From NCBI GenBank assembly GCA_036768485.1, contig JAVLUZ010000142.1:22472290-22536289 (forward strand): a stretch of DNA of 64,000 nt. Direction: 5' to 3'. This DNA is from Mermis nigrescens (lineage: Eukaryota; Nematoda; Enoplea; Mermithida; Mermithidae). The position numbers were made by a program, and so were the translations under genes. Shown here piece by piece: positions 1 through 11,871 of this stretch; position 1 is the first letter of the stretch, and every line of letters starts with the position of its first letter. The notes beneath the pieces were generated by a model that saw only the letters and a list, made by a program, of their open reading frames with translations, made no database searches and had not been told where the DNA came from.

Positions 1-1990
1 TTTTAAAAATTATGGGGCCGCCAAATAAGTTTCGTCCAGGGCCGCTAAACCTCTAAGCACGGCCCTTTGCATCATTATGCACCAATCGATAGAGCCCAGC
101 TGTTACTCTCTTGGTTGCATCATGCTCACCAATCGATAGAGCCCATCTGTTGCTCTCTTGGTGTTGCATTCGATCGGTATTGCACGCTGCCTTTTCAACA
201 GTGCTGCAGTCGGTTGTTAACCCGTGAGTTTATGCTTCAGGTGGGCATAAGACCCAGCCGATCCTCGTTTCTGTTAGAGCACTGGTTCGGCTCGCGAAAG
301 CAACCGAACACTGCGGACCTTCGGGTCTGCCCAGTTTAGTGACTTATAAATGTGAAACATCAATTTTCGTGAAACTTGTTCTGTAAGTGCCTGAAACTAA
401 CCCTAATCAGTGTATTGAGAGCTTTTGCGCTATTTTAATACCCATTTGGGTTCATAAAATCGACTGATCTCACCCCAGACCGACCATGCTGATGAACACC
501 CAATAAAAATCGGGTTCCTCGACTCAACCATTGAGCTCGACTTTAAAAGGGAAGCCTAATAGTCGATTTTAATTTTGGTCGCTGAACTTGACCTTAGTGC
601 AGCCATTAATTAAGGCTCGGTTTTTAATGGCTCTCTTAAGACCGGTTGCTCGACTGAAGCCTTACGCTGCCATTAGGCGTTTAATGGTTTCTTTAAGGGA
701 AACAGGGTGGCTTGCTGGGCTATACCTTAGCGACTTTAATGGTTTTGTTGAGGTTAATTCTTTAAGGTAGGTCGGTAGCTATGTACCTTAGCGAACTTAT
801 TTATTATTTTCTACTCTTAAAAATGACACTTCTTTCAATTTCATATTCATATTTTTAACAATATGACGCATGCTTGCTAATCCGTAGTCAAATAAGTCCT
901 TTAATTTGAATTTTTGAATTAAAAATTTTATTCAAAAAGTTTGTTGACAATGAATTTTACTAGGTACATATTTCATTCGAGACCGATTTCTTTTCAGTCG
1001 GCTTCATTTTTCAATTGAAGCCGAAAATGCGCAAAAAAACAAAATGACATTTCTTTCTTTTGAAAAATGAGCTTGCTAAACGAGTTATAAATCAAGAGAA
1101 ACAAAGTTTAAACCTGCCATTAAATTATGAAGAGAATTATTTTTATTTCTTGATTCTTCCATTTCCATATCTTAACAGACAACTAACTTTCCGTATCTTT
1201 ACAATCACAAGTATCTTTCACCCAGACTAACTAGCGTTTACACTCATTTCTCTCACTAAGCGTGTCGTTGTCACTGCGATCCATTATCAGGCAAATTCAA
1301 ATTACATAGCACCCAAATTCAGGAGGTAAACGAATGAAGTAAAAGAATATTCGAATTTAATGACTTTGGTTCTCAGTTTTATATCTACTCAATTATAGTC
1401 CGTTTCGTTTCACACAACTTCGGTCACAAATTTTAAAACTATATCCGTTAATAAGCTGACATATTGCGATTATAGCATTGATCTGATATAATTATCATAA
1501 CCCTCGACCTACTGTCGAGGAAAATTCTTAGAATTTATGAACGAAGTTATGTGACACGGACTAGAAACGAATCATCGTGAATTAAATAACCTTAACACAA
1601 CCTTTAAACTTTCCTTAACGCTACCATTAGACTTCCCTTAATGCAGCCATTAAGTTTTTGTAAATGATTTCTTTGGTGGTAACCTTAAGCTTCCCTTAAC
1701 AAATGTTCCACCAATGGTCAAGTCGAGCAACCAGATTTTTACGGACCTTAACGATATCATTTTTTAAAGTTTTACCTTAACGTTAATGGTTTCGTAAAGG
1801 CAACATTAATGGTCGTAAGCGTTAAGATAAAGTCGGGCAACCGAATGACCATTCAAAGTCATTTTTAATGCTAAGCCTTTATTAAGGTGCAGTCGAGCAA
1901 CCAGGCCCTGGACTGGCCGAGTATCCGGCGGACCCCTTCCACCGTAATCGAATCTCTAGACCCCCAGAATCGAATTGTTTAAGATACTTT
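1..1990. other. No gene seen; repeat-like sequence
   Basis: Low-complexity runs of TTAACGTTAATGG and GTCGAGCAACC type. The first 65 bases (ending CTCTAAGCACGGCCCTT) may be the right end of another hAT-type element. It lies downstream of COG3. Confidence 0.5.
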
Positions 1991-2032
1991 GGACGAGTTT
2001 GCCCTATCGGACCCCCTGGAATTCGGCTGCGG

Positions 2033-2494
2033 CCACACGTGAGCGTAAGGGGGTACGCATCATACGTGGGCAGCAAGAAAATTCTGGGGGAGGGTGCAAG
2101 ATTTTTTTGAAGGTCAAAAAATGGCCTTAAAAATGGTGGTATGGCGATAAAAACACCAGTTTTCGACGTTTCTCATCAAGCACTATCCAATGGCATCAAA
2201 AATTTGCGAAAAAAACGAAAAAAATTTTCAAAAATTGAATTCTGGGGGGGGGTATTTTGATTTCTGGGGGGGGGTATTTTGGTTTCTGGGGGTGCATACC
2301 CCCAAACCCCCACGCCCAGTGTGGTACGCATCCCCCAGAATTCAATTTGTGGAATTTTTTGTTTCTTTTTCGCAATTTTTTGTGCTCGATGAGAAACGTT
2401 GAAAAATTGTGTTCATTCGCCATACCATTATTTTCAAGGCCATTTTAACCTTTAAAAAATCTTGCACGCCAGAATCGTGGTGCTGTCCACCAAT
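2033..2494 (-). mobile_element. CACGTGGGC MITE, outer copy split by a nested copy
   Basis: The outer copy has flanks GGCTGCGG at 2025-2032 and 2495-2502, an exact 8-bp duplication. Its left end CCACACGTGAGCG and its body (with TTTTTCGCAATTTTTTG and ATCTTGCACGCC) are separated by the insertion at 2061-2323. It lies just past the COG3 stop codon, in the 3' flank. Confidence 0.85.
2061..2323 (+). mobile_element. Nested 263-bp CACGTGGGC MITE
   Basis: A perfect duplication GTACGCAT (2053-2060 and 2324-2331) interrupts the outer copy. The ends are CATACGTGGGCAGCAAG and CCACGCCCAGTGTG. Confidence 0.9.
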
Positions 2495-2724
2495 GGCTGC
2501 GGCCCATTTAATAGATGGTTATCTTTGATATACAAACTGTTCTAAGTATACCCACATAAACAGTTTCACGCAAGTTCGATATAACCTGAACTACAAAAGC
2601 CCGACGTAGCAGTCTTTAATAAAACCACATAAAATAGGTTCATAAATATAAAAACGAAACAGTTAGGTACAACCAACCTCCGACATAGACATACACGAAT
2701 TATAAATATAATGTAACTGCTTCG

Positions 2725-2844
2725 CTATGCAAGCAACATGGACACTTCTTCGGGACTTGGACAAGCGATCACTTTAGCTTCTTCTTCATCATAATTCTTC
2801 TCAACAATTTCTCGGAAGCGATTGAACACGTTTTCCGCGTTCCG
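2725..2844 (-). CDS. COG3: COG3 terminal coding exon and stop
   Basis: 39 codons plus TAG, after a TTGCAG acceptor. It encodes [19 protein letters not shown], an acidic EEEAK stretch, then [15 protein letters not shown]. The IACPS motif near the C-terminus is diagnostic for COG3. The intron before it is about 2.2 kb and carries two MITE insertion sites. Confidence 0.95.
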   Translation of the reverse strand, partial: RNAENVFNRFREIVEKNYDEEEAKVIACPSPEEVSMLLA

Positions 2845-5800
2845 CTGCAATTTATTTTAATAAATTGGAAGATTTTCGAAGAGAAAACCATGAAAAGGCG
2901 ACTTTAGTAAATGTGTTATCTTACATTACAAAAAACTCGACGTCCGGGCCAATATGCGCTCTATGTATGTAACGTGAAAATGAAAAATTCAAAAAGATTT
3001 ATCTCCATTGTCATCGAAGAGAACTGCACGACAATTATAACTTAGAAGCAAAGAATCATATAGGTACTTACATAATCAGAGATAATCATGTGTATTTCCA
3101 GAAAATTTTGAACAATAGTAGGAAAATCCATATTTTTTGGAAAAATGATGGTTCATTCTTCACATTCATGATCACAACCACACGTGGGCGTAGGGAGAGG
3201 GGCCAAGGGGGTTTGAGGGTATGCATGCACCCCTCAGAAGGCCGAATACCCCCTCCCCACAGAAACCAAAATAACCCCCTCAGAATTCAATTTGAGAAAT
3301 TTTTTTGGTTTTTTCGCAATATTTTGACGCCAATGGATAGTGCTCGATGAGAAACAATTAAAAATAGTGTTTTTTGCCATGCCACCATTTTTACCCTTTA
3401 AAAATGTACCTAAACAAAATTTTGGTGCTGCCCACCTATAATCACAACACTGATTGACTAATTGTGAACAACTTGTTTTGTACGTAAAAGTAGATATGTA
3501 AAAATTTTTCAAGAATCAAAATAAAAACATCACAAGATTTTTTGGTGGTTGTACATATCCTTTAAAAAAAGCAACGTTAGAAACGCCAAACAATGGTATT
3601 ATTACGTCGGGCAAAGACAGCTTTCAGCCCAGAAAGGGTACTTACTGTAGAAAAATGTTTGGACAGACCCACATCAAAAGATCCAACTGAATGTATGCCT
3701 AAAAGCATGAATAAATCACACTAGCAATATACTAAACACACAAGTTAAGCGTTAAAAGGTTCCTTCGCACACAGAGTCCTTTCAAATACAAGATTTTCCT
3801 TCTCTGCAATTTTCTTTCACATTTCTTGCTACAAAAAATAAGTCATTCACAATTTCAATCGATGACTATCTCATTTCAACTTATGCATATTGAATAGTTG
3901 ATTCATTTAATCGTTATCAGCACCCGCACAAGACATCGCGCTTATGGTTAACTTCAGAGGCCTATGACAATGACGAAAATGCAAGATTATGGATTATCGA
4001 TAATTAAATAACAGAATATGATGATGATTAATAAAAGGCGAAATTAAAAAATCCTCAAGAAGGCTGACGCAAGCATAAAGCTGGTAATTATATTAATTAG
4101 TGGTTTGCTCGAACGCGGGCGATAATTTGCCGCCATGCACATGATTAAAATTAAAAGTAAACTAAAGAGTATTTCTCATTCTTTTGAAAACGTAACATTG
4201 TAAATTTTTCTTGAAAAAGCAACGGTTTTGAGTTCGAACGCTAACTCCACGATTAAGGAAACATTCAGGAGACAATATGTACATAGATGTACATTTGTAC
4301 ATCCATCCATACCTGGGCGTGGGGGTATGCACCCCCCAGAAACAAAATACCCCCCCCCATTTTAATTTTTGAAATTTTTTGTGTTTGTTTTCGCAATTTT
4401 TTGATGCCAATGGACAGTGCTCATACGTGGGCAGCAAGAAATTTCTGGGGGTGCAAGATTTTTTTGAAGGTCAAAAAATGGCCTTAAAAACGATGGTATG
4501 GTGATAAAAACACCATTTTTTTGACGTTTCTCATCAAGCACTATCCATTGGCATCAAAAAATTGCGAAAAAAGCGAAAAAAGTTTTCAAAAATTGAATTC
4601 TGGGGGGGTATTTTGATTTCTGGGGGGTATTTTGGTTTCTGGGGGTGCATACCCTTCAAACCCCCCACGCCCAGGTGTGATAGTGCTCGATGAGAAACAT
4701 TGAAAAATGCTGTTTTTTCGCCATACCACTATTTTAAGGCCATTTTTTGACCTTTGAAAAAATCTTGCATCCCCCAGAACTTTGGTGACGCCCATCTATG
4801 CATACATCCAACTTGATTACTGATTGCTGACAATGATGATTTGTTTTATGATTATTAAAAACTTATTATAATCTTTTTGAAATTTTTAAAATTTTCATTG
4901 TTGATTTCTAAAACTTGATTATTTATGCCTCATTTGCCTAAATTGTAGTGTACTCGCGAAATCGTAATGTAGTGTTACATAAATTCGAAAGAGCACACAA
5001 CCAGACAGACATACTCTTATAGGAGAAAACAGAATATTTTCGGTTTCCCTGTTGCCCAAGTAAATTGTTAGCAACGCTTTCCACGTCGGAACGTTATTTC
5101 GCAACTTTTTATACGCTTCATTAACTCTATCCTGTAAAATTTTCTGATTAGCGAACGGTTGCTGCTTCAACATCCTCGAGGCACTCGGTTTTTCTTGGAC
5201 AACAAAAGGCTGAGCCTGAATAAAACCAAGAACTTCAGAGCCAATGGATAATTTCGAGAACAGTCGTAAAAACAGGAGTGAGTTATATATGCACAAGCAA
5301 CTTACGAAACGAATTGAAGATGAAATAATACGGCATTGCACTGTCCTAGCAAGAAGAGCATATAAAAATGAATGCGCAAAAATAACTGTAAATGATTTAA
5401 GGATTCCGGTAGGGGGCATACATAGGCAGCAGCCTAATTCTGATGGGGTCTGACTGACGGAGCAAAATCGCAAAAAAGTACCAACAATCCAATTCTTGGG
5501 GTTCGATGTAATCTGCTGGCCTTTCGGATGACATGAGTTCAAGCTCTCAGACATCCCTCACGCTCATGTGTGGAGAGGGTGGTAGTCCACCATATCTATG
5601 GGAAGGCTTATGGCCTTCCATTTTGGGCAAACAACATATAAAAATGACCTAGAAGCGCATTTAATTTAGAGCCCAAGACTTGAGGAGGGTAAAAAACATA
5701 GCCCTTGAGGTGACGGGGAAACGAACAACCGATCTGAGTTAATCGATCCTTTATACCATTCAAAAAATCGATTATCATAAGCACACGTGGGCGTGGGGGG

Positions 5801-8800
5801 TTTGGGAGTATGCACTTCCCAGAAGGCCGAACACCCCCGAACAACCCCAGAATTCAATTTTTGAAATTTTCTCTCTCGTTTTTTCGCAATTGTTTGATGC
5901 CCATGGACAGTGCTCGATGAGAAACGTTGAAAAACAATGTTTTTTCGCCATACCACCATTTTTAAGACCATTTTTTGACCTTTAAAAAATCTTGCACCCC
6001 CAGAATTTTGGTGCTGCTCACCTATGATCATAACCCCCTCCCCAAAAAATTGGTCGAATATTCCCATCTAAAATTTTGAGCTACCGCATGTCTGATCAGG
6101 AGCATTGGTATTCGAATTTATTTTAGAATGTTTTTTATTGAAATAAGATCGAAACCGTAAAGCAAATTGAAAAGGCATTATTCATTAGTTCGTATTCGTA
6201 TAGATTTTATACAAGTTGCGTACTTGTTCATTAAATTCTTCTAAATCCTTAGTTAATTCCTTGAAGCAATCACTAATAAAACTTTGGCATGCGTCTCGAA
6301 GCTGGACGTCCAAAATACGACGGCTGTCAATCACATGGTCAACGACGTTGGCGGGTGACTGAAAAGCCATACCTAACGAGATTTTCGTCGCAGGTATCAG
6401 TCACATGTTAATGTTGACTGTTAATTAAAAAATTAATTAAATAATATATCAACAGTTGTAATATTTTTTCCACGCTGAGGCGATTTTCCTACAGGAGAAG
6501 GGCAGTAGACCAACTTTTCCAATAACAGTCGAAAATAAGGTGCAAAAATTTGCCCTTCACATGTGAAATAGCGTTATTTCGGCGTTTTATATTGTCTACT
6601 TTTATTCAAAATCACTTTTGGCGTAACATTTTTTCTGAAAATTTTGAAATTTTCAACATTTCTGCTCGAAAAGTCATTAAATTACTATGATTTTAAGAAA
6701 AGTCTGGTGCAAAATGGCGGAAAATTTATGAAATTTAGGCGTAAGGACGTTTGGAAGCTCAAATGACTGCTGGATTCCCTGAATTTGCAGCATTTGACGC
6801 GAAACGTCAAAAATTTTCAAAATTTATGTTTGAAAATAATGAAAAACTATGCTGAAAAAGCTGTTCATGCGCTTGAAATCGTTGTAAAACCCATTCTCTG
6901 AGCAAAAATATGGCTTTCAGGCCGCTGAGAAAGTAAATAAATGTCATTAATAGGTATTATACGGCCCGAGGCGCCGGAAAAATTTTAGAAAATATGATCA
7001 CTGACGGCCGAAATTCATTGCAAATTACATGTTCATTCTTTATCTCGCCACCTATTTTCGGCCGATGGGGGAGTGGGACGCCCGCCCCTTCACCTTAAAT
7101 CCACTTATGTTTCCACGCAACTCTTTTAATGATTTAAACAGATCCAAAAACTGTTTGAACATGACTTTAAAATTTTATCAATGCAACCATAAGGGCCAGA
7201 AAACTAGTTTCAATTAGTCAAGCACAACGAAGAGTAATTCATATTTCACTGACACGAATTATTGGCAATCATTCGCTAACCTGAAGAAGAAATTCTAAGA
7301 GCGCATTATTGGTCAAAGAGAACCATCGCGACTTCTGACTAAGAAGATTCCAGGCAGAATCTGAACGCGAATAAAACCAACTTTAAAGCGAGGAAACGAG
7401 AATCGTGAAGTGCATAACTCTGTTGTAAAACGTTTCCCTTTCTGCAAACCTCCTTAATACTAAAATGCGATACGCATCACTTCTAATAGATAAAATGCGC
7501 TGGCCGCGCGAATTGGAATAATCTGAATCAACTACACTTTTCTTTATTTATTAGAATTATTTATTTAAAAATAAAATCGAACATTCATAGGTCTCTAAAT
7601 CATAGTTGATACCTAACAGCTTGGGATGTATAGAAGCGGCCATCCCGAAAGAGTAATTAAACTTTATCGCTAACTATCAAAACAGAATACCGACTTACAA
7701 ATGGAGAAATATGTACCGACAAAAAAACATGTTTTCCACAAAAGACAGGAAAGTGTGAGAAAACCTCTAGTTTTGGAGATGTTTGTGGTGCCAACTTTTG
7801 GCCTCCAACGTGTATTATGTATCATACATAGATTTATAAGCATCATCCGCGCTTTATGCAAATATGGGTATAAAGTCGGACATACATATAGTAATGAACG
7901 CATATCATGAACTATACATGCATTTATTCATATTACCTTTAATCCTAGAAAGATCAACCGAACCTTCTTTAACTGAACATGATCCGCGAAAAGGCGTAGT
8001 CTGTTCTCGCAAGATCAGCAAATGTTTGATCATAAACAATTGCCCATTGACACAACCCTAAAACCAAATTGATCGCTTAAAAAATACGAAATCCGACTTA
8101 GCATTCACTCTGTCTGGACCAATTTACTTTGTTTGAAGCAATCTTTTCCGATGCAAATGTCAAGGATTCAATGCACATTGACAAAATTTCTTCGGATATT
8201 CCTTGAAATACGGCGCCCTAAGAAATGAGCGTTATTTTCATATGATTTTTTAATCGTAATAAATGCATGAAGATAAGTTGCAAGAGATTGACTGACCTTG
8301 TAGCACTAATACAGTATGCCTCGACATTGACCTAATTCAATTGAGAAGAAATTTCGATATAGTACGTACTAGGGATGCAACGGGTACCCGGACACGGACG
8401 ACACGTTATTGAATGGTTCGTTTTTTGGAAATGGATACCATCATTGAAAAATTTTGAGACACAGATCCTTCGGTGAATATTTTTAAATAACGACAAGTTC
8501 TGGGGGTCGAGTCTGGGTAGTGTAGAACTGAAGAAAATCCAAAAAACCCGAAAATTCAATTCTAGGGGTCTGCTGGATTGAGGGTCTTCAAACCCCCACG
8601 TCCACGTTGATACGGGTACCTACCAAAAATTCAAAAAGCTGTTAAATGAAGATACACATTGCAACAAAGATTTTACATCAGCATCTAAGGTTGATGCAAT
8701 ATCCACTTTTTCAGCTTAAGACATACAAATAAGTGCTCGAAATTATGGGTGGAGGTCCTCGGCTATTTTTAGGGGGGAGTAAATGATTTACAATTTTAAA

Positions 8801-11552
8801 TCGGGGGGGGGGGCAACTAAGTTTAGGTGGAGATCCCCATCCCCTGAACATTGAATTAGTCAGTTATGCTTTTCAGACTCGGTATTGTTTCACCTTAAAT
8901 AACTTGCCTAAAGAATAAATTCGTTTATGCTGGTCCAAATGTCAGTGAGAAAGAGTCGAACGCACTTGTTAATATGATTTTTTCACTTCATTTTCGTAAA
9001 AGGTTTTTAGCATATGTACATATGAACTAACTGATCGTCGAAGTTTATAATTTTTTCCACCACTAAATTAATTATTTTTATTACTTAGTGGGGTAAATAT
9101 TTTTTGCTGATTTCCTAACTTAAAATAATACGATACAATCTTCTATCATTGTGGCGATTTTTACGTTTAATGGAGCTGCTATTCTCATGAAAAACAATCA
9201 TGTGTAATTTGGATCCTGTGAGGTATTCAGGTATTATTTCGATTTTTGGCTTTCTGAATTTGGGAACTATTTTTGCCTAGTCAACGTCTAAACAAACGTC
9301 AAAAGGAGAAATATCTTACATCTAAGCATCGAAACAGCTTCGAGAGGCACAAAACGGCTCGCTTGACAGTCGGATACCACAAACCATGCAAATCAGCGGC
9401 GGTCAATGCATCTGCAGAAAAAATATAAAGACTACATAAATTTAAGATAGATTATATTCTAAAGCTAAACAGACCGCAGAACTGTATTTTGACAAAAAAA
9501 TTAAATTTAAATTAGAAGAAATGGAGGATAATTCTATCTGATAATTAAGTCATAATCGTGACAAAAACACTACAAAATGAAATGGAGAGGGAAAGAATCG
9601 GAAAATAAATAAATACATAATAAAAATAAATACGTAAATAAATAAATATATAAATAAATAAATAGATAAATAAATAAATGACTACAAAAATAAATCAATA
9701 AAATATGCGAGAAATATTAAAGATGTACCTCAAAAATATTACGTATAACATGAGACACGGAGCTTACTAGATGCAAAAGACATAAAATGAAATGTTGTGA
9801 AACGAGCAAGGGTACAGGAAAAATTTTAAAAAAAACGCAGTAAGACAGAAAAACCGAGCATAGAAATAAAAACAACGTACAAAAACAGTAAAGCATAAAT
9901 ATCGAATATAAAATTTAAATTTATTTATTTGTCATAAAATTTATAATCTCAGCCGAGTAAAATTTCAAACACAAGGCTTACGGGTTAAGGAAATAGACGC
10001 AACTTCCTGGCTTGCCACCGAGGCCATGCTGCCTGCTGAAATTTTACGCACCACTTGTTGCTGCTGTTGTTGATCGACGGCCAAAGCCCGCCCGATGGCG
10101 TCCATCATTTTAAGCTTGTCCGGATAAGCTAGATCGCCCGAAGATGGTCGAAAATTGCGCACGTCTTCCCGAGCGTAGATCTGAGCCCGGTACACTAGAC
10201 GCTCAGTTGCATCGCCACTCAGCTCGTCAGCTACTCGCACAAAGCCGGCGTATATTTCAGCTACAAAGCATTTTATACATTCATACTTCGATAATGGAAA
10301 TATAAGAAAAATTAAAATAAAAAAATTTAAAATTAAAAAATTGTCATTTATTTACACATTATGTATGTTTACATAATGTTAAACTGCTTTCTGTTTTCAG
10401 TCAGTTGGATGCAAGCTTCAATGAATGAGTGTTTCAAGACGACAACGCTTATTTAATATAAAATTAGCCCATTACTTAAAAAAATTGGAAAGAAAATAAT
10501 TATAATCCTGCAGGTATTTGACCTAATATTTATCGAATAAGAAAAACAAATCTATCTAGACACTCAAGAAATATCAAGAGGCAGAACGATTTTTAATCCT
10601 GATTCATCTACCACGGAATATTCTTGCATCTGAAGTTCTTTCTTCGACAAAATATACATATGCATGTAGGTATCCGTCAAATCGATCATTTTTGAGGAAC
10701 AGTAATAATGTGAGAAATTTTCCACCGCTTCGCACCGGATTTATATTTTTATGTACTTTTTAATTGAAAAAATGTATAAAATTGATCAACTTCTTTATTT
10801 TTTAGTGTTATAAGCGATATAATGCAGTCAAAATAGACTAAAATTGCTTTTCAAATGCGGTATTACAACGAAAAGTGTTTTAACGCTATTTTGACCATTT
10901 TTGTCGTTTGAATAACAAAAAATCGTAAACGCAAAATATACTCTTTTAGATTTCTGTAATTTTACCCTCCTGCCGACCCTGACCTTGTGCATGTAAGTTT
11001 GTACAGTACCTATGGAGCCAAATTTAAAAAGCGATATATATATTACCGCATAAATAAAAGACACATGATTTAGACAGGGATACACGTGTTATTCCAGCTT
11101 TTCGGGAAGTCAATAAATTAAGAGCTCTTACACGAATTTTCGAATTTCTTCAATTCTGCTTCAATTTGTCATCAGACATGGTCTAGCATATTATGATGAT
11201 CAAGTGCAACTTACATGTGTAGCATCCTACTTTATTTTAGCACAATGGATTGGCACTTACGGTCAAGATTGCACCGTTCGTCCAAAATTTCGTACTTAAG
11301 TATAGAACATAATTCAGCAAGCGTCTCAAAATGCGGCGCATGTATGATGACTGGTCTAACAACGTCATAAAATACTCGGCACAAATTTTCCAAGTAGTCG
11401 CTAAACAAAAAAGGTATTTTCTACATCATTATAGGCAAATCAGTTTACACTGAATATAAATTACACTTTGTTACTCTTACAATATTTGTCTAAATTAAAA
11501 ATGTCAAGTACTTTTCATCTACGTAATGACTCAGCAAAATCAAACACTCGTC
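2725..11552 (-). CDS. COG3: COG3, conserved oligomeric Golgi complex subunit 3 (3' part of gene)
   Basis: COG3 is a core lobe A subunit of the COG tethering complex, which acts at the cytosolic face of the Golgi in retrograde vesicle tethering. Exons read on the minus strand, in transcript order: 11552-11512 (tentative), 11400-11261, 10260-9982, 9411-9320, 8217-8128, 8057-7937, 7360-7281, 6358-6224, 5215-5015, 2844-2725. All have AG acceptors and GT donors, and every junction keeps the reading frame. The joined peptides follow the order known for animal COG3: a segment ending in [11 protein letters not shown], then [61 protein letters not shown], and a C-terminal tail with [10 protein letters not shown]. 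About 350 C-terminal residues are covered; roughly 400 N-terminal residues are not found. Introns are full of MITEs. Whether the locus is intact cannot be decided here. Confidence 0.93.
3179..3440 (-). mobile_element. 262-bp CACGTGGGC MITE
   Basis: A perfect duplication ATCACAAC (3171-3178 and 3441-3448). The ends are CACACGTGGGCG and GCTGCCCACCTATA. It lies in the last COG3 intron. Confidence 0.9.
4308..4800 (-). mobile_element. CACGTGGGC MITE with a nested copy inside
   Basis: Flanks CATCCATC and CATACATC (7 of 8). The ends are CATACCTGGGCGTGGGG and CGCCCATCTATG. It is interrupted at 4422-4679 by an oppositely oriented copy. In the last COG3 intron. Confidence 0.8.
4422..4679 (+). mobile_element. 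Nested 258-bp CACGTGGGC MITE
   Basis: Flanks ACAGTGCT and ATAGTGCT (7 of 8) are sequence of the outer MITE itself. Ends CATACGTGGGCAGC and CGCCCAGGTGTG. Confidence 0.82.
5015..5215 (-). CDS. COG3: COG3 penultimate exon
   Basis: 67 codons, phase 0 at both ends, from a TTCAG acceptor to a GTATGT donor. It contains [20 protein letters not shown] and [17 protein letters not shown]. Animal COG3 has AYK.IK..LP.TL.....YLSN.DTE.ILF.PVR here. The open frame extends well beyond both splice sites as intron read-through. Confidence 0.95.
5782..6026 (-). mobile_element. 245-bp CACGTGGGC MITE
   Basis: Flanks ATCATAAG and ATCATAAC (7 of 8). Ends CACACGTGGGCG and GCTCACCTATG. In the COG3 intron between the exons at 6224 and 5215. 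Confidence 0.85.
6224..6358 (-). CDS. COG3: COG3 exon, C-terminal helical region
   Basis: 45 codons from a TTTTCAG acceptor to a weak CAA|GTACGC donor, phase 0 both ways. It encodes [20 protein letters not shown], then [20 protein letters not shown]. This matches the DSK..VD..LK.ACE.FI region. The donor is not a consensus site, but it is the only phase-0 GT in the open stretch. Confidence 0.88.
7281..7360 (-). CDS. COG3: COG3 exon with the NNALLEFLL motif
   Basis: 80 bp, entering with two bases of a split aspartate codon and leaving in phase 0 at CAG|GTTAGC. It encodes [20 protein letters not shown] and LEFLLQ. COG3 family members have the same NNAL.EFLLE end. Found by reading; it overlaps no long open frame. 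Confidence 0.91.
7937..8057 (-). CDS. COG3: COG3 exon with the [14 protein letters not shown] motif
   Basis: 121 bp, phase 0 in and phase 1 out, from a TTTTAG acceptor to a GTAATA donor. It reads [20 protein letters not shown] and then [13 protein letters not shown]. The first block is nearly invariant in COG3. The following residues match the usual F..KE.SLD segment loosely. Confidence 0.95.
8128..8217 (-). CDS. COG3: COG3 exon with the VFQG.S.E motif
   Basis: Exactly 30 codons, phase 0 at both ends, from a TTAG acceptor to a GTAAAT donor. It encodes [19 protein letters not shown] and ends with a SEKIASNK segment. It corresponds to AVFQGLSQEAL...CIQSL of other COG3 proteins. It is too short to appear as a stand-alone open frame. 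Confidence 0.93.
9320..9411 (-). CDS. COG3: COG3 exon with the WYPTV..LCLSKL motif
   Basis: 92 bp between a CTGCAG acceptor and a GTAAGA donor, giving [20 protein letters not shown] then [10 protein letters not shown]. Animal COG3 has HGMWYPTVRRTLVCLS at the same place, so the identity is clear. It enters in phase 1 and leaves in phase 0, matching both neighbours. Confidence 0.95.
9982..10260 (-). CDS. COG3: COG3 exon with the GDLAYPDKL motif
   Basis: 279 bp, two bases plus 92 codons plus one base, from a TGTAG acceptor to a GTAAGC donor. It contains [17 protein letters not shown] and [19 protein letters not shown], the most recognisable block of COG3. A short glutamine run (QQQQQQ) and a serine-rich stretch follow, where animal COG3 proteins have a low-complexity linker. 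The open frame runs a little past the donor to a stop inside the intron, so the splice site rather than the frame end sets the boundary. Confidence 0.95.
11261..11400 (-). CDS. COG3: COG3 exon (central region)
   Basis: 140 bp, entering with one base of a split codon and leaving with one base (phase 1). It is bounded by a TTTAG acceptor and a GTAAGT donor. It encodes [19 protein letters not shown] followed by [20 protein letters not shown]. This is the well conserved COG3 segment in which a predicted helix pair precedes the ERL.YR region. The split codon joins to CT of the next exon to give proline. Confidence 0.93.
11512..11552 (-). CDS. COG3: Probable 41-bp COG3 exon
   Basis: The segment reads [13 protein letters not shown] after a CAG acceptor and ends in phase 2 at a GTACTT donor. 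The next exon begins with one base that completes the codon. The DE..L pattern and its place just before DYLENLC agree with the animal COG3 QDE.QLY region. It is short and diverged, so the call depends on phase and order. Confidence 0.5.
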
Positions 11553-11686
11553 CTGATTAATGCGGCGGAGTGATCATCGATTCACAGCCATAAATGTCTC
11601 AGAACATTAATAGATAATTGAAAACATTTACAATGTAATTCAAATGTAAATTTTCAGCCAAGCCTATCTTAGAAACTATTACTTAC

Positions 11687-11725
11687 CACAACTTTCAAAG
11701 AAAACGTCTCAAACGTCATCAACTT
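11687..11725 (-). CDS. Tentative small COG3 exon
   Basis: A 13-codon open segment (KLMTFETFSLKVV) sits between a TTAG acceptor and a strong GTAAGT donor and is in phase 0 with the next tentative exon. It would match the poorly conserved stretch before the QDE motif of COG3, but the PH-domain start of Sin1 is a weak alternative. The assignment rests mainly on splice signals and position. Confidence 0.33.
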
Positions 11726-11871
11726 CTAATTAGGCTTATTAATACAATTAAAATTTAAACTTTCAATGTAACCGAACATTAATTAATCAAGTCTGACACA
11801 ATTTTCCGAAAAAGCTTTTTAGGCTTCTCTAAATTTAAGCTATCACGTATCATACTTTTTAATGTTTTAAC

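Noticed and set aside
67..339. 90-residue frame at the left edge
   Set aside because: Built on an internal repeat (ATAGAGCCCA..TGTT..TCTCTTGG) and without recognisable domains.
2190..2448. Frames of 60-75 residues rich in GGGYF/PPKPP
   Set aside because: Repeat-derived. The same frames recur at every CACGTGGGC MITE (4.3, 23.8, 44.4, 60.8, 62.6 kb).
5244..5453. Plus-strand frame over the COG3 penultimate intron and exon
   Set aside because: Lies opposite and upstream of a confirmed COG3 exon and shows no motif.
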